Below, one piece after another: positions 1 through 7,122 of a stretch of 64,000 nucleotides of DNA; position 1 is the first letter of the stretch; the number at the start of each line of letters is the position of its first letter. Position numbers and translations under genes: made by a program. This DNA comes from CAZRHR01 sp964578885 (GTDB lineage: Bacteria; Bacteroidota; Bacteroidia; CAIKAF01), in NCBI GenBank assembly GCA_964578885.1, contig CAZOEO010000007.1, forward strand, positions 69,809 through 133,808, in the 5' to 3' direction. A model generated the notes under the pieces. That model saw only the letters and a list, made by a program, of their open reading frames with translations, was not told the DNA's origin and searched no databases.

Positions 1-2
1 GG

Positions 3-965
3 AAACTTGTTACCCCGCTCGATCCCGTCGTCACGTTTTCAGACGATCCACTGCGCATGCTCAGGGGCGCAAGATTTGCCGCACAACTGGGCTTTGACCT
101 TGCCCCGGAAGCGCTTCAGGCCATGCACCAAGTGCGAGAACGCATCCAGATTATTTCAAAAGAACGTATCGCCGACGAACTCAATAAATTAATTTTAGCG
201 CCGTATCCCGCACGCGGTTTCAATATCCTGTTTAACACCGGACTACTTCAGGAGATTTTTCCTGAAATGGCCGCTTTGCAAGGTGTTGAAGACGTAAATG
301 GCCATGCGCATAAAGATAATTTTTATCATACCCTTCAGGTATTAGATAATCTGATTCCTTATACAGAAAATCTATGGCTACGCTGGGCAGCTGTTTTACA
401 CGACATTGCCAAACCGCCCACCAAAAGATTTGAACCCGGCAAAGGATGGACTTTCCATGGACATGAAGATCTGGGCGCCAGAATGGTTCCCGGACTTTTT
501 AAAAGGCTGGGATTGCCACAAAACGATAAAATGAAATTTGTGCAGAAACTGGTGCGCCTGCATTTACGACCCATTGCTTTGGTAAAAGAAGGCATCAGTG
601 ATTCCGCCATACGTCGTTTGCTCTTCGACGCCGGCGACGACCTGGAAGCACTCATGATGCTTTGCAAGGCGGACATTACCTCCAAAAATCCGGCGCGTGT
701 AAAACGCTACCTCCACAATTTCGATAAAGTGGTGGAAAAATTAAAGGAAGTCGAAGAAAAAGACCGGATTCGTAATTTCCAACCACCCGTTTCCGGGGAA
801 GAAATCATGGCCCTCTTTGGGCTTGCTCCCTGTCGGGAAATTGGTCTGCTTAAAAATGCATTGAAAGACGCCATTTTAGAAGGTGAGGTCGAAAACAATC
901 CGGAGCAAGCACTGCCTTTCATCATAAAAGAAGCGGAAAAACTTGGTTTAGCGCCACGAACATGA
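3..965 (+). CDS. cca: CCA tRNA nucleotidyltransferase / poly(A) polymerase family, 5'-truncated by window edge
   Basis: The open frame runs in from the left edge, so the N-terminal nucleotidyltransferase core with its catalytic aspartates is missing. The first residues read TPLDP, then FSDDPLRMLRGARFAAQLGF, the conserved junction between the catalytic head and the RNA-binding neck of CCA-adding enzymes. Downstream is an HD-type domain with HDIAKPPTKR and HGHEDLGARM. The enzyme adds or repairs the 3' CCA end of tRNA in the cytoplasm. The ATG at 57 is internal and not the start. The stop overlaps the miaA start in an ATGA, which suggests coupled translation of two tRNA maturation genes. Confidence 0.9.
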   Translation, partial: KLVTPLDPVVTFSDDPLRMLRGARFAAQLGFDLAPEALQAMHQVRERIQIISKERIADELNKLILAPYPARGFNILFNTGLLQEIFPEMAALQGVEDVNGHAHKDNFYHTLQVLDNLIPYTENLWLRWAAVLHDIAKPPTKRFEPGKGWTFHGHEDLGARMVPGLFKRLGLPQNDKMKFVQKLVRLHLRPIALVKEGISDSAIRRLLFDAGDDLEALMMLCKADITSKNPARVKRYLHNFDKVVEKLKEVEEKDRIRNFQPPVSGEEIMALFGLAPCREIGLLKNALKDAILEGEVENNPEQALPFIIKEAEKLGLAPRT

Positions 966-1861
966 GTGTAAAACCGGCCAAATTATGGGTGGTGGGCGGC
1001 CCCACTGCCTCCGGAAAAACCCAACTTTCCATTCAAATGGCGCAACGATTGGCTTGCCCCATCATTAGTTTCGATTCGCGCCAGTTTTACAAAGAAATGC
1101 ATATCGGCACCGCCCGCCCTTTGCCGGAAACGTGGAATAGCGTACCTCATTATTTTTTGGGACATGCTTCTATCCATGATCCCTGGGACGCACAGCGATT
1201 TGCGAAAGAAGCCAAAGTATTGCTCGAACTTTTATCTGAAACACATGAACATCTTGTTCTGGTGGGCGGGTCCGGATTTTACGCAGATGCGCTCTTGTAT
1301 GGACTAGACGAACTTCCGGCCAGTATACCAGCCTTCCGAGAAGCTTGCATGGCCGATTGGCACGCCGGAAAATCAAATGAACTCATTCAAAAACTTTGGA
1401 AAATCGATCCGGTTTCGGCCGCACGTATCGATTTAAAAAATCCAGTAAGGGTCATTAGGGCGCTGGAAATTTTTGAAAGCAGCGGAACGCCCATGTCTGC
1501 TTTACAAGGAAAGCGCGAACCCCTTCCCTATCCCGTTCAATGGATCGTTCTGACCCCGGAAAGACAAGTGCTGTGGGAGAATATTGCTTTGCGAACCCGC
1601 CAAATGATGGAAAGCGGCTTACGTGACGAAGCACTTGGTCTGTACCCTTTTAAACATTTATCTGCATTGCAAACCGTTGGCTACTCCGAGTGGTTCGACG
1701 CATGGGACGGAAAGTTTTCGGAAGCCGGTGTGGAGGAGAAAATCATCCTGCACACCCGTCAATATGCCAAACGGCAGGACACCTGGTTCAGACGATATAC
1801 GGCAGCGCGTGGAGACGAAAAAACCCTTTGGTCGTGGTTTCAAGACCAAAGGGTGGAATAA
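962..1861 (+). CDS. miaA: tRNA dimethylallyltransferase MiaA
   Basis: This 299-residue protein has the full MiaA pattern: a P-loop GPTASGKT at residues 13-20, the substrate-binding DSRQFYKEM at about 38-46, and GGSGFYADAL at about 102. MiaA transfers a dimethylallyl group to the N6 of A37 in tRNAs that read UNN codons. Length is normal for the family. It overlaps cca by 4 nt. The last codons form a perfect 10-bp hairpin preceded by an A run, which on the other strand works as a terminator for the convergent ferritin gene. Confidence 0.95.
   Translation: MSVKPAKLWVVGGPTASGKTQLSIQMAQRLACPIISFDSRQFYKEMHIGTARPLPETWNSVPHYFLGHASIHDPWDAQRFAKEAKVLLELLSETHEHLVLVGGSGFYADALLYGLDELPASIPAFREACMADWHAGKSNELIQKLWKIDPVSAARIDLKNPVRVIRALEIFESSGTPMSALQGKREPLPYPVQWIVLTPERQVLWENIALRTRQMMESGLRDEALGLYPFKHLSALQTVGYSEWFDAWDGKFSEAGVEEKIILHTRQYAKRQDTWFRRYTAARGDEKTLWSWFQDQRVE
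1818..1853 (-). terminator. Intrinsic terminator of ferritin gene, embedded in the miaA 3' coding end
   Basis: The arms CCCTTTGGTC (1824-1833) and GACCAAAGGG (1844-1853) pair perfectly over 10 bp around a 10-nt loop. Read on the minus strand, the stem is followed directly by six T residues (1823-1818), the classic Rho-independent form. It lies 35 nt beyond the ferritin stop and inside the last codons of miaA. Confidence 0.7.
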
Positions 1862-1887
1862 AGTAAAAAGGAATTTAAAAGAAAACG

Positions 1888-2415
1888 TCAGGCTTTGTTG
1901 GCTTCGGCTTCTTTCTTGGCAGCCGCAGAGACCATGGATTCCAATTCTTTATCAATAAGATATAATCCATTTCCACCGGTTCCAATGAGGCGAATTCGAT
2001 CTAAAATAGTTCGAGCGGTTGTTTCTTCCTCATGTTGCTCATTCACATACCATTGTAGAAAATTCAATGTAGTATAATCTTCTTCTTTGGTCGCGATGGA
2101 CACCAATTTATTGACGGCTGCAGATACTTTCACCTCACCGGCTAAAAATTGCTCAAATACATCCATGATGTCCTTAAAATCTGTCGGAACAGATTCTGGA
2201 ACGGGGGTTAAAGCATGTCCACCAGACGCATTAATATAATGGAACAAACGAAGCATATGACCGCGCTCTTCCTCGGATTGCGCGTATAAAAACTGGGCAC
2301 AGCCATCCATTCCCTTTACTTCACACCAAGAGGCCATGGCCAGGTAACCGTATGAAGATCTGCACTCTACGGCAATTTGTTCATTCAGGGCTTTTTCAAC
2401 TTTTTTGGAAAGCAT
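1888..2415 (-). CDS. ftnA: Non-heme ferritin
   Basis: This 175-residue four-helix ferritin begins MLSKKVEKALNEQI. It carries ferroxidase-type ligand patterns: an early Glu in the first helix, EEERGHMLRLFHY in the second, and NEQHEEETTARTI near the end. It stores iron as an oxidised mineral core in the cytoplasm. The frame is open further upstream, but that part overlaps the rnz 3' end and lacks ferritin similarity, so the ATG at 2415 is chosen. A TATCTTTG box at 2443-2450 is a plausible own -7 promoter element, and a terminator lies in the end of miaA, so it is probably a single-gene transcript. Confidence 0.93.
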   Translation of the reverse strand: MLSKKVEKALNEQIAVECRSSYGYLAMASWCEVKGMDGCAQFLYAQSEEERGHMLRLFHYINASGGHALTPVPESVPTDFKDIMDVFEQFLAGEVKVSAAVNKLVSIATKEEDYTTLNFLQWYVNEQHEEETTARTILDRIRLIGTGGNGLYLIDKELESMVSAAAKKEAEANKA

Positions 2416-2442
2416 GTGGTTTAATTTTTTATATGAAACAAG

Positions 2443-2450
2443 CAAAGATA
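2443..2450 (-). promoter_or_regulatory. Probable -7 promoter element of ferritin gene
   Basis: TATCTTTG on the minus strand matches the Bacteroidota -7 consensus TAnnTTTG exactly and lies 27 nt before the ferritin ATG. No TTG is present at the usual -33 distance, so support is partial. It lies just upstream of (below) the rnz stop codon. Confidence 0.35.
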
Positions 2451-2458
2451 GGACTTGT

Positions 2459-3412
2459 TTAAAAAAAGCCATCAGGGGTCTGGTCAGAAGAACCCGCTGA
2501 AATGGAAATTTCTAATCCATCTGAGGCCAGCGTGGTTTCGGGAAAAAAGGGGGTAGCTTCTTCTAAAAATGGCGTTAAATCATGATACCTGGAGGAAAAA
2601 TGACCGAGAAAAAGCTTCTTAACTTTGGCCGCTGCGGCAAATCGGGCGGCCGCTTCTGCGGTGCTATGTCCTGTTTGTTCGGCGCGGTCTTTCCAGGATT
2701 GGGTAAAAGTGGCTTCGTGGTACAATACATCCGCCCCTATCATTAAATCGGCCCATTTAAATAAAGGCCGGGTATCGGTCATAAAGGCATACGCCCGTGG
2801 AGGTGCGGGAGCCAGAGTAAGCCAGTCGCCTGGCACATCCTGCAAGCGGGGAACGGGAATGCCAGCCTTTAGTTGTTGAATTTCCACATGGGACAAGCTA
2901 AATTCAGTTATTGATTTTCGCTTTATTTTCAAAGGCTTGGGCTGCTCTTTAAAAAGAAACCCATGGCAATCGACCGAATGATGCAAGGCAAAAGCCGTGA
3001 CCGAGCAACTTTTGTCTTCATAAATGAGATCCGCCTGTCGTACAGCATCTGTTGTAATGCGGTGGATGGGGAAACGGAAAAGGTTCCCGGTGATTTTACA
3101 ATAGTCGTCCAGGAACATAAACACGGCCTCCGGTGCTACCAGGGTCAGCGGTTTCCGAAAGTCGAGTAAATCCAGGGTAGAAAGCAAACCGGGCAATCCC
3201 AGAAAATGGTCGGCATGCATGTGAGAAATGAAGACGGCAGAGAGCCTTTGCATAGGAAGATGATACTTCCGGATTTGCATTTGAGTGCCTTCGCCGCAAT
3301 CTATGAGATAATGTCTTTCTCCTATGGTTAGCCACTGGGCCGTTGGATGTCTTCCGGGTGTAGGAATAGCAGACCCTGTTCCAAGAAAGCGTATTAAAAA
3401 ATCGTTGGCCAT
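2459..3412 (-). CDS. rnz: Ribonuclease Z
   Basis: This 317-residue metallo-beta-lactamase-fold nuclease trims the 3' trailer of tRNA precursors, the step before CCA addition. The N-terminus MANDFLIRFLGTGSAIPTPG and the zinc motif HMHADH (residues 64-69) are diagnostic, and the later GHFSSRY part also fits. An in-frame codon further upstream would add eight residues, but MANDF gives the family's normal N-terminus. The ATG sits only 4 nt after a TATTTTTG box, so a very short or leaderless mRNA is possible. Confidence 0.94.
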   Translation of the reverse strand: MANDFLIRFLGTGSAIPTPGRHPTAQWLTIGERHYLIDCGEGTQMQIRKYHLPMQRLSAVFISHMHADHFLGLPGLLSTLDLLDFRKPLTLVAPEAVFMFLDDYCKITGNLFRFPIHRITTDAVRQADLIYEDKSCSVTAFALHHSVDCHGFLFKEQPKPLKIKRKSITEFSLSHVEIQQLKAGIPVPRLQDVPGDWLTLAPAPPRAYAFMTDTRPLFKWADLMIGADVLYHEATFTQSWKDRAEQTGHSTAEAAARFAAAAKVKKLFLGHFSSRYHDLTPFLEEATPFFPETTLASDGLEISISAGSSDQTPDGFF

Positions 3413-3416
3413 AGGA

Positions 3417-3424
3417 CAAAAATA
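3417..3424 (-). promoter_or_regulatory. Possible -7 element of rnz directly before its start codon
   Basis: TATTTTTG on the minus strand matches TAnnTTTG and ends 4 nt before the rnz ATG. It also forms part of the T-rich tail of the preceding gene's terminator. No -33 TTG is seen at 17-23 nt. If it is used, the transcript would start at or near the ATG. Confidence 0.3.
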
Positions 3425-3425
3425 C

Positions 3426-3453
3426 AAAAGCCCCACCGGAGGGTGAGGCTTTT
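3426..3453 (-). terminator. Terminator of fasciclin lipoprotein gene
   Basis: On the minus strand AAAAGCCTCACC (3453-3442) pairs with GGTGGGGCTTTT (3437-3426), a 12-bp stem with one A-C mismatch and a 4-nt loop. It continues into a T-rich tail that contains the rnz -7-like box. It begins 20 nt after the fasciclin stop. Confidence 0.6.
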
Positions 3454-3472
3454 AAAATAAAAAGTCTGTGGA

Positions 3473-4240
3473 TTAATTTCCGCCACGACCACCAGAAGTA
3501 GTGGTAGTGTTTTGGTTTCCGCCACGACCTGTAGAAGTAGTGGTTACATCCTGATTTCCGCCACGGCCGCCAGAAGTGGAAGTAGTGGTGGTCGTCGGAG
3601 GAGGTGTAGTGGTAGAAGTGGTGGTGGTGGCAGGAGGAGTGGCTTTACCCTTCTTTGAAGGAGGAGTCATCACTTTATCAACCACGTGAATTACGCCATT
3701 GGCGCAAGCGATATCAGTCTGAGTAATGGTCGCGTTGGCCGCCATGGTAGTACCATCCTTGCGGGTAAGTTTTACCACTTTCTCGTCTAATGCATCCAAT
3801 TCATTGTAGTTACCCAGGTCAGCTGCCATAAGGGTTCCGCTGATAACGTGGTAAGTCAGTAAATCAGACAATTCCTGACGCTTCTTCGTATCGGTGCGTA
3901 AAGCCTCCAGACGCTTCTGATCAAATGCAGCGAAAGCATCATTGGTTGGCGCAAATACAGTAAAGGTTTTGGTAGAATCACTCAAAGTTTCCACTAAACC
4001 TGCTGTAGTAAGCAGTTCAATTAAGGTAGAGAATCTACCATCGGCAGTAGCAGTGGCTACAATGTTTACTACTTTAGGCGTAGCGGCAGCAATTGAATCC
4101 TGACGCGCCTTTTCAGCAGCCATTAAAGAATCTTCACGCAGTTTAGCTGCATTGGGATCTTCTTTCTTCCCACCACCACAAGAAGCCAAAAACATGGCTG
4201 CACCGAAGGCAGTAAGGGTAAGTTGATAGGAAATTTTCAT
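3473..4240 (-). CDS. Fasciclin (FAS1) domain lipoprotein with Gly/Arg-rich tail
   Basis: This 255-residue predicted lipoprotein begins MKISYQLTLTAFGAAMFLASC, a signal peptide with lipobox LASC. One FAS1 domain covers about residues 55-190, with VFAPTNDAF and LLTYHVISG as landmark motifs; FAS1 domains mediate adhesion at cell surfaces. The tail is low complexity: Thr/Ser/Pro runs followed by three GGRGGN or GRGGN units, the last at the very C-terminus. The ATG at 4240 is chosen because upstream in-frame residues do not form a signal peptide. A good promoter lies at 4259-4291. Confidence 0.88.
   Translation of the reverse strand: MKISYQLTLTAFGAAMFLASCGGGKKEDPNAAKLREDSLMAAEKARQDSIAAATPKVVNIVATATADGRFSTLIELLTTAGLVETLSDSTKTFTVFAPTNDAFAAFDQKRLEALRTDTKKRQELSDLLTYHVISGTLMAADLGNYNELDALDEKVVKLTRKDGTTMAANATITQTDIACANGVIHVVDKVMTPPSKKGKATPPATTTTSTTTPPPTTTTTSTSGGRGGNQDVTTTSTGRGGNQNTTTTSGGRGGN
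3476..3650 (-). repeat. Low-complexity coding repeat: Thr/Ser runs and three (G)GRGGN units
   Basis: The 3' end of the fasciclin gene holds three near-identical stretches about 39-42 bp apart (near 3476, 3515 and 3554). Each encodes a TTSxGRGGN-like unit, and a Thr/Pro-rich run precedes them. This tandem arrangement can vary in copy number by slippage. Confidence 0.7.
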
Positions 4241-4258
4241 GTCATTGATGTTTAAGTG

Positions 4259-4291
4259 CAAAGGTATGTGGATTATCACCGGAAATCCAAA
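4259..4291 (-). promoter_or_regulatory. Promoter of fasciclin lipoprotein gene (TTTG-N21-TACCTTTG)
   Basis: On the minus strand TTTG (4291-4288) is followed after 21 nt by TACCTTTG (4266-4259), an exact match to the Bacteroidota -33/-7 promoter. The box ends 18 nt before the ATG at 4240, which leaves a short leader. Confidence 0.55.
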
Positions 4292-4359
4292 GATTTTAAG
4301 ACCAAAATGATGGTTGTGCCTAAAAAAAACTGATTACAAAAATATAATCTTAAGTTGTA

Positions 4360-4391
4360 TTTGCGATTTTGCAGGGTAGCATGTACATTTG
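4360..4391 (+). promoter_or_regulatory. Promoter of the small lipoprotein gene (TTTG-N20-TACATTTG)
   Basis: TTTG (4360-4363) is followed after 20 nt by TACATTTG (4384-4391), which matches the Bacteroidota consensus. The -7 box ends 24 nt before the ATG at 4416. The intergenic region therefore holds two divergent promoters. Confidence 0.55.
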
Positions 4392-4415
4392 TAGCATAAC
4401 TTTATTTTCACTACC

Positions 4416-4943
4416 ATGAAAAAAATCGCATTAAATTTTAAGACAGCAGGTCTTATGATTTTAGCTGCCAGCGCACTTACCCTGTCCTCTTGCGGCAAAA
4501 CCAAAGGCTGTACTGAAGCTCGTTCAGACAACTATAACTCTGCTGCAGAAGAAGATGACGGATCTTGCGACATCGCCGGAACTGTAAACAAATTTGCTAA
4601 CACTAGCGTTCAGGCTCCCTGGACTTTCACCATCACTGGTGCTGGTACCTACACCGTGTACGTTGGAACTCAGGCTACTCCTGCCGACTACACTTTCGTT
4701 GCTACCACCAACCTGGGTCTCGGAGCAAACGTTCCTGAATTCAACCTTACTTTCGACGTGAACAAAAACGTAGCTACTTTAGCTAACGCACCATTCGACG
4801 TACCAGGTCCAGGCAACGGAGAAATTACAAGTGCTACTTTCACTTATGTTAGTGCTACTTCAGCTTCTTTGACTACCACTTTAGCAAACTTTACTACTAC
4901 GTCTATTAATGGTACGTTTACCGATCAAGGTACACGCCCCTAA
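4416..4943 (+). CDS. Small lipoprotein with Cys-rich DDGSC motif, unknown function
   Basis: This 175-residue protein starts with a lipoprotein signal peptide (lipobox LSSC). It is followed by GCTEARSDNYNSAAEEDDGS and then a Cys, a motif common in Bacteroidota surface proteins as GCxDxxAxNYNxxAxxDDGSC. The rest is a beta-rich, Thr-rich domain of about 120 residues that I do not recognise. It has its own promoter and a strong terminator, so it is a single-gene unit. Codon use is rich in GCT and ACT compared with neighbours, which fits high expression. Function cannot be assigned. Confidence 0.75.
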   Translation: MKKIALNFKTAGLMILAASALTLSSCGKTKGCTEARSDNYNSAAEEDDGSCDIAGTVNKFANTSVQAPWTFTITGAGTYTVYVGTQATPADYTFVATTNLGLGANVPEFNLTFDVNKNVATLANAPFDVPGPGNGEITSATFTYVSATSASLTTTLANFTTTSINGTFTDQGTRP

Positions 4944-4968
4944 TTTTTAGGCTTAGTTTTTGTAACTT

Positions 4969-4997
4969 AAAGGGAACGTTAAACGTTCCCTTTTTTT
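4969..4997 (+). terminator. Terminator after the small lipoprotein gene, abutting the next start codon
   Basis: AAAGGGAACG (4969-4978) and CGTTCCCTTT (4984-4993) form a perfect 10-bp stem around TTAAA, followed by a T run to 4997. The next gene's ATG is at 4998-5000, so that gene has no separate leader or ribosome-binding region outside the hairpin. Confidence 0.8.
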
Positions 4998-5603
4998 ATG
5001 AAACCTGCACTCGTCATATTATTCACTTTCTTGATTGGAACTACCTACAGCCAATCTGACTCTACTGCCAAAGGGAGAACCGGAAATCCTGAAGGACGTG
5101 TTCCCTTGCATACCAATGATTCCATCGCTTACCACATCGTCTTAGGCGAAATAGACCTACCAACACTCCGTGTTTTTTCAAAAAAACGAGATCAGCGAAA
5201 ATACGACCGCCTGGTGGCGGCTGTGAAAAAAACATATCCACTGGCCAAATCTGCAGCCGAAAAAATGGTGCAATATGCAGAAGTACTTGAAAACGGCAAA
5301 CAAAAAGACCGGAAAGCGCTGGTTCGCTCGTTTGAACAAGAAATCCGTGAGGAACATATGGAGCGATTAAAGCGGATGAGTTTCCTCGATGGACGAATTT
5401 TATTACGCTTACTGGACCGGGAAACACGTTTCACCTCATTTGACCTCGTGAAAGAACTTAAAGGCAGTTTTCAAGCCATGTTTTGGCAAGGTGTAGCCGG
5501 AATTTTTAACTACGATTTAAAAACCGCATTCGATCCTGAAAACAACTCAGAAGATCTGTATATTGACGAGATTTGCAGAATGATTGATGCGGGAATTCTT
5601 TAA
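4998..5603 (+). CDS. DUF4294 family exported protein
   Basis: This 201-residue protein has a signal peptide ending about TTYSQ. The body matches the Bacteroidota-specific DUF4294 family: a YDRLVAAVKKTYPLAK helix, a charged helical stretch, RMSFLDGRILLRLLDRET, then FQAMFWQGVAGIFNYDLK. Its molecular role is not known to me. The ATG follows a terminator T run directly, and the 3' end overlaps the next membrane protein gene by 17 nt, so those two are probably co-translated. Expression would need read-through of the terminator or a promoter inside the upstream gene. Confidence 0.82.
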   Translation: MKPALVILFTFLIGTTYSQSDSTAKGRTGNPEGRVPLHTNDSIAYHIVLGEIDLPTLRVFSKKRDQRKYDRLVAAVKKTYPLAKSAAEKMVQYAEVLENGKQKDRKALVRSFEQEIREEHMERLKRMSFLDGRILLRLLDRETRFTSFDLVKELKGSFQAMFWQGVAGIFNYDLKTAFDPENNSEDLYIDEICRMIDAGIL

Positions 5604-7122
5604 GCACTTTTTTCAACACCAAGGCAGGATCAGCCTGCTCCTTATTATATTTTTTATCTGTTCAGTCGCCTGGAGATGTCCGGGATTTTATACAGGGCCA
5701 TATCCGGCCTCTGTTCCGTACACCCAGGTTATGCAAACCGCCAATATCTGGGCGGAATACGGACCAGCGGAATTTCATTTCGGTGCTGTCCAATCTTATC
5801 CCCATACACAAGACGCATTTGTTCACCACTACGATCGTTTTCTGGATCACAAAGGCAGAAATTATTATATCAGTTACCCGCCTTTGGTATTTTGGGTTGG
5901 CTACGGCATCCGTTTACTTACCGGGCCGGACCACCTGCACGCTGGTCTGTTGATTTTTAATTTGATGCTTCATCTCCTTTCGATGTGGGGGCTGTATGTA
6001 TTTTTTCGGGACACCCATTCGCGTATCGCATTTTTCATAGCTTGCCTCTGGCTGGTACTTCCAGTCACCCTCGACATCTTTTACCGCGTCTTTTTCTCTG
6101 AAGCCATCACCACAGCCCTGTTTGCCTGGCTTCCTTTTCTCATTAAAAAAGTATCGCACCCAAAATTATCGCAAAAGAGTTTATGGATTTGGGCCACCTA
6201 TTCATTTGCACTCGCCTACAACGACTGGTTGGGAGCTACCATCGCAAGCAGTGTTGGCCTGGCCTTGCTCATTCGTTTTCCACAACTTTTCAAAACAATT
6301 ATTTCAGGTTGGCTGGCCGTTGTGCTGGCCATATCCCTGTTTGTATGGCAGTATAGTAGCCTGGCCTCCACGCATGAACTTATGGATGCCTTATTATTCA
6401 GATACAACTTACGTGAACATTTTCAAGCCATTACAGTGCCATGGCAGGAAGCCATCTTCTCCACATTATGGTATGCTTTCGGCTGGGGGCTCAGCCTGAT
6501 TCTTCTCCTTATTCTTTTTCTTATCCCTGTTTTGCAAAAGCCGCAAAACAGAATTCCGGTCGTTTTATGGACGTTTGCCATCGGCCTCCCACTCCTACTC
6601 AACCTATATTTTTTCTTTACATTTTCTGTACATCACGCATATAACTTTGCTCGCTGGGTGCCATGGCTGGGCATCGCGCTGGGATGGATCGCCATGCAAT
6701 TTCCACGGATGCAAAAAACCTTGCCCATCCTCATCGGAATCCTGGCTTTACTCAATTTACCCATTCATTTTACCCGCCTAGAAGCCATGGTTTGGGAAGA
6801 CCGCATGATTTCAATTTTCCCGGATTTTGAACAAAAAGCCCAAACAGATCTCCCTATTTATGTTCAACTCCATGGATTCAAAGGCGATGTTCCAGGTGCA
6901 TTTGGTTTTAAAATGCGACGAAGCATCGATGAAGTGTTCAGGCCAGAGGAAGTGCCCGTAAAGGCATATTTAGATGGTAAAAAAAGCTGGCAGTTTTTGG
7001 ATGTGGCGGTTGGAAAACCAGTGGTACAAGTAACGTATTTGCAATTTCAGGATGGTTGGTTGCATCAACCCGCACGCTGTCTTGGTGTAAAAGCAGGGAA
7101 AGTGGTTTCAAACGCATTTTAA
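5587..7122 (+). CDS. Polytopic membrane protein, GT-C glycosyltransferase-like
   Basis: This 511-residue protein has about ten or more hydrophobic segments, the first at residues 14-27. The N-terminal loop after the first helix is long and aromatic, and the C-terminal 100 residues are soluble. This layout resembles lipid-phosphate-sugar-dependent GT-C mannosyltransferases (PMT_2/ArnT-like), but no single diagnostic motif was seen, so the call is tentative. An ATG at 5587 is preferred over the in-frame TTG just before it. It overlaps DUF4294 by 17 nt upstream and the convergent PLP enzyme gene by 15 nt downstream. Confidence 0.6.
   Translation: MREFFKHFFQHQGRISLLLIIFFICSVAWRCPGFYTGPYPASVPYTQVMQTANIWAEYGPAEFHFGAVQSYPHTQDAFVHHYDRFLDHKGRNYYISYPPLVFWVGYGIRLLTGPDHLHAGLLIFNLMLHLLSMWGLYVFFRDTHSRIAFFIACLWLVLPVTLDIFYRVFFSEAITTALFAWLPFLIKKVSHPKLSQKSLWIWATYSFALAYNDWLGATIASSVGLALLIRFPQLFKTIISGWLAVVLAISLFVWQYSSLASTHELMDALLFRYNLREHFQAITVPWQEAIFSTLWYAFGWGLSLILLLILFLIPVLQKPQNRIPVVLWTFAIGLPLLLNLYFFFTFSVHHAYNFARWVPWLGIALGWIAMQFPRMQKTLPILIGILALLNLPIHFTRLEAMVWEDRMISIFPDFEQKAQTDLPIYVQLHGFKGDVPGAFGFKMRRSIDEVFRPEEVPVKAYLDGKKSWQFLDVAVGKPVVQVTYLQFQDGWLHQPARCLGVKAGKVVSNAF

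Noticed and set aside
3476..3650. Regular repeats that might suggest a CRISPR array
   Set aside because: The repeats are in frame, encode GGRGGN/Thr units, and have no unique spacers of constant length.
4334..4531. Minus-strand frame across the lipoprotein promoter and signal peptide
   Set aside because: It is antisense to the promoter and the start of a clear lipoprotein gene and has no protein-like features.
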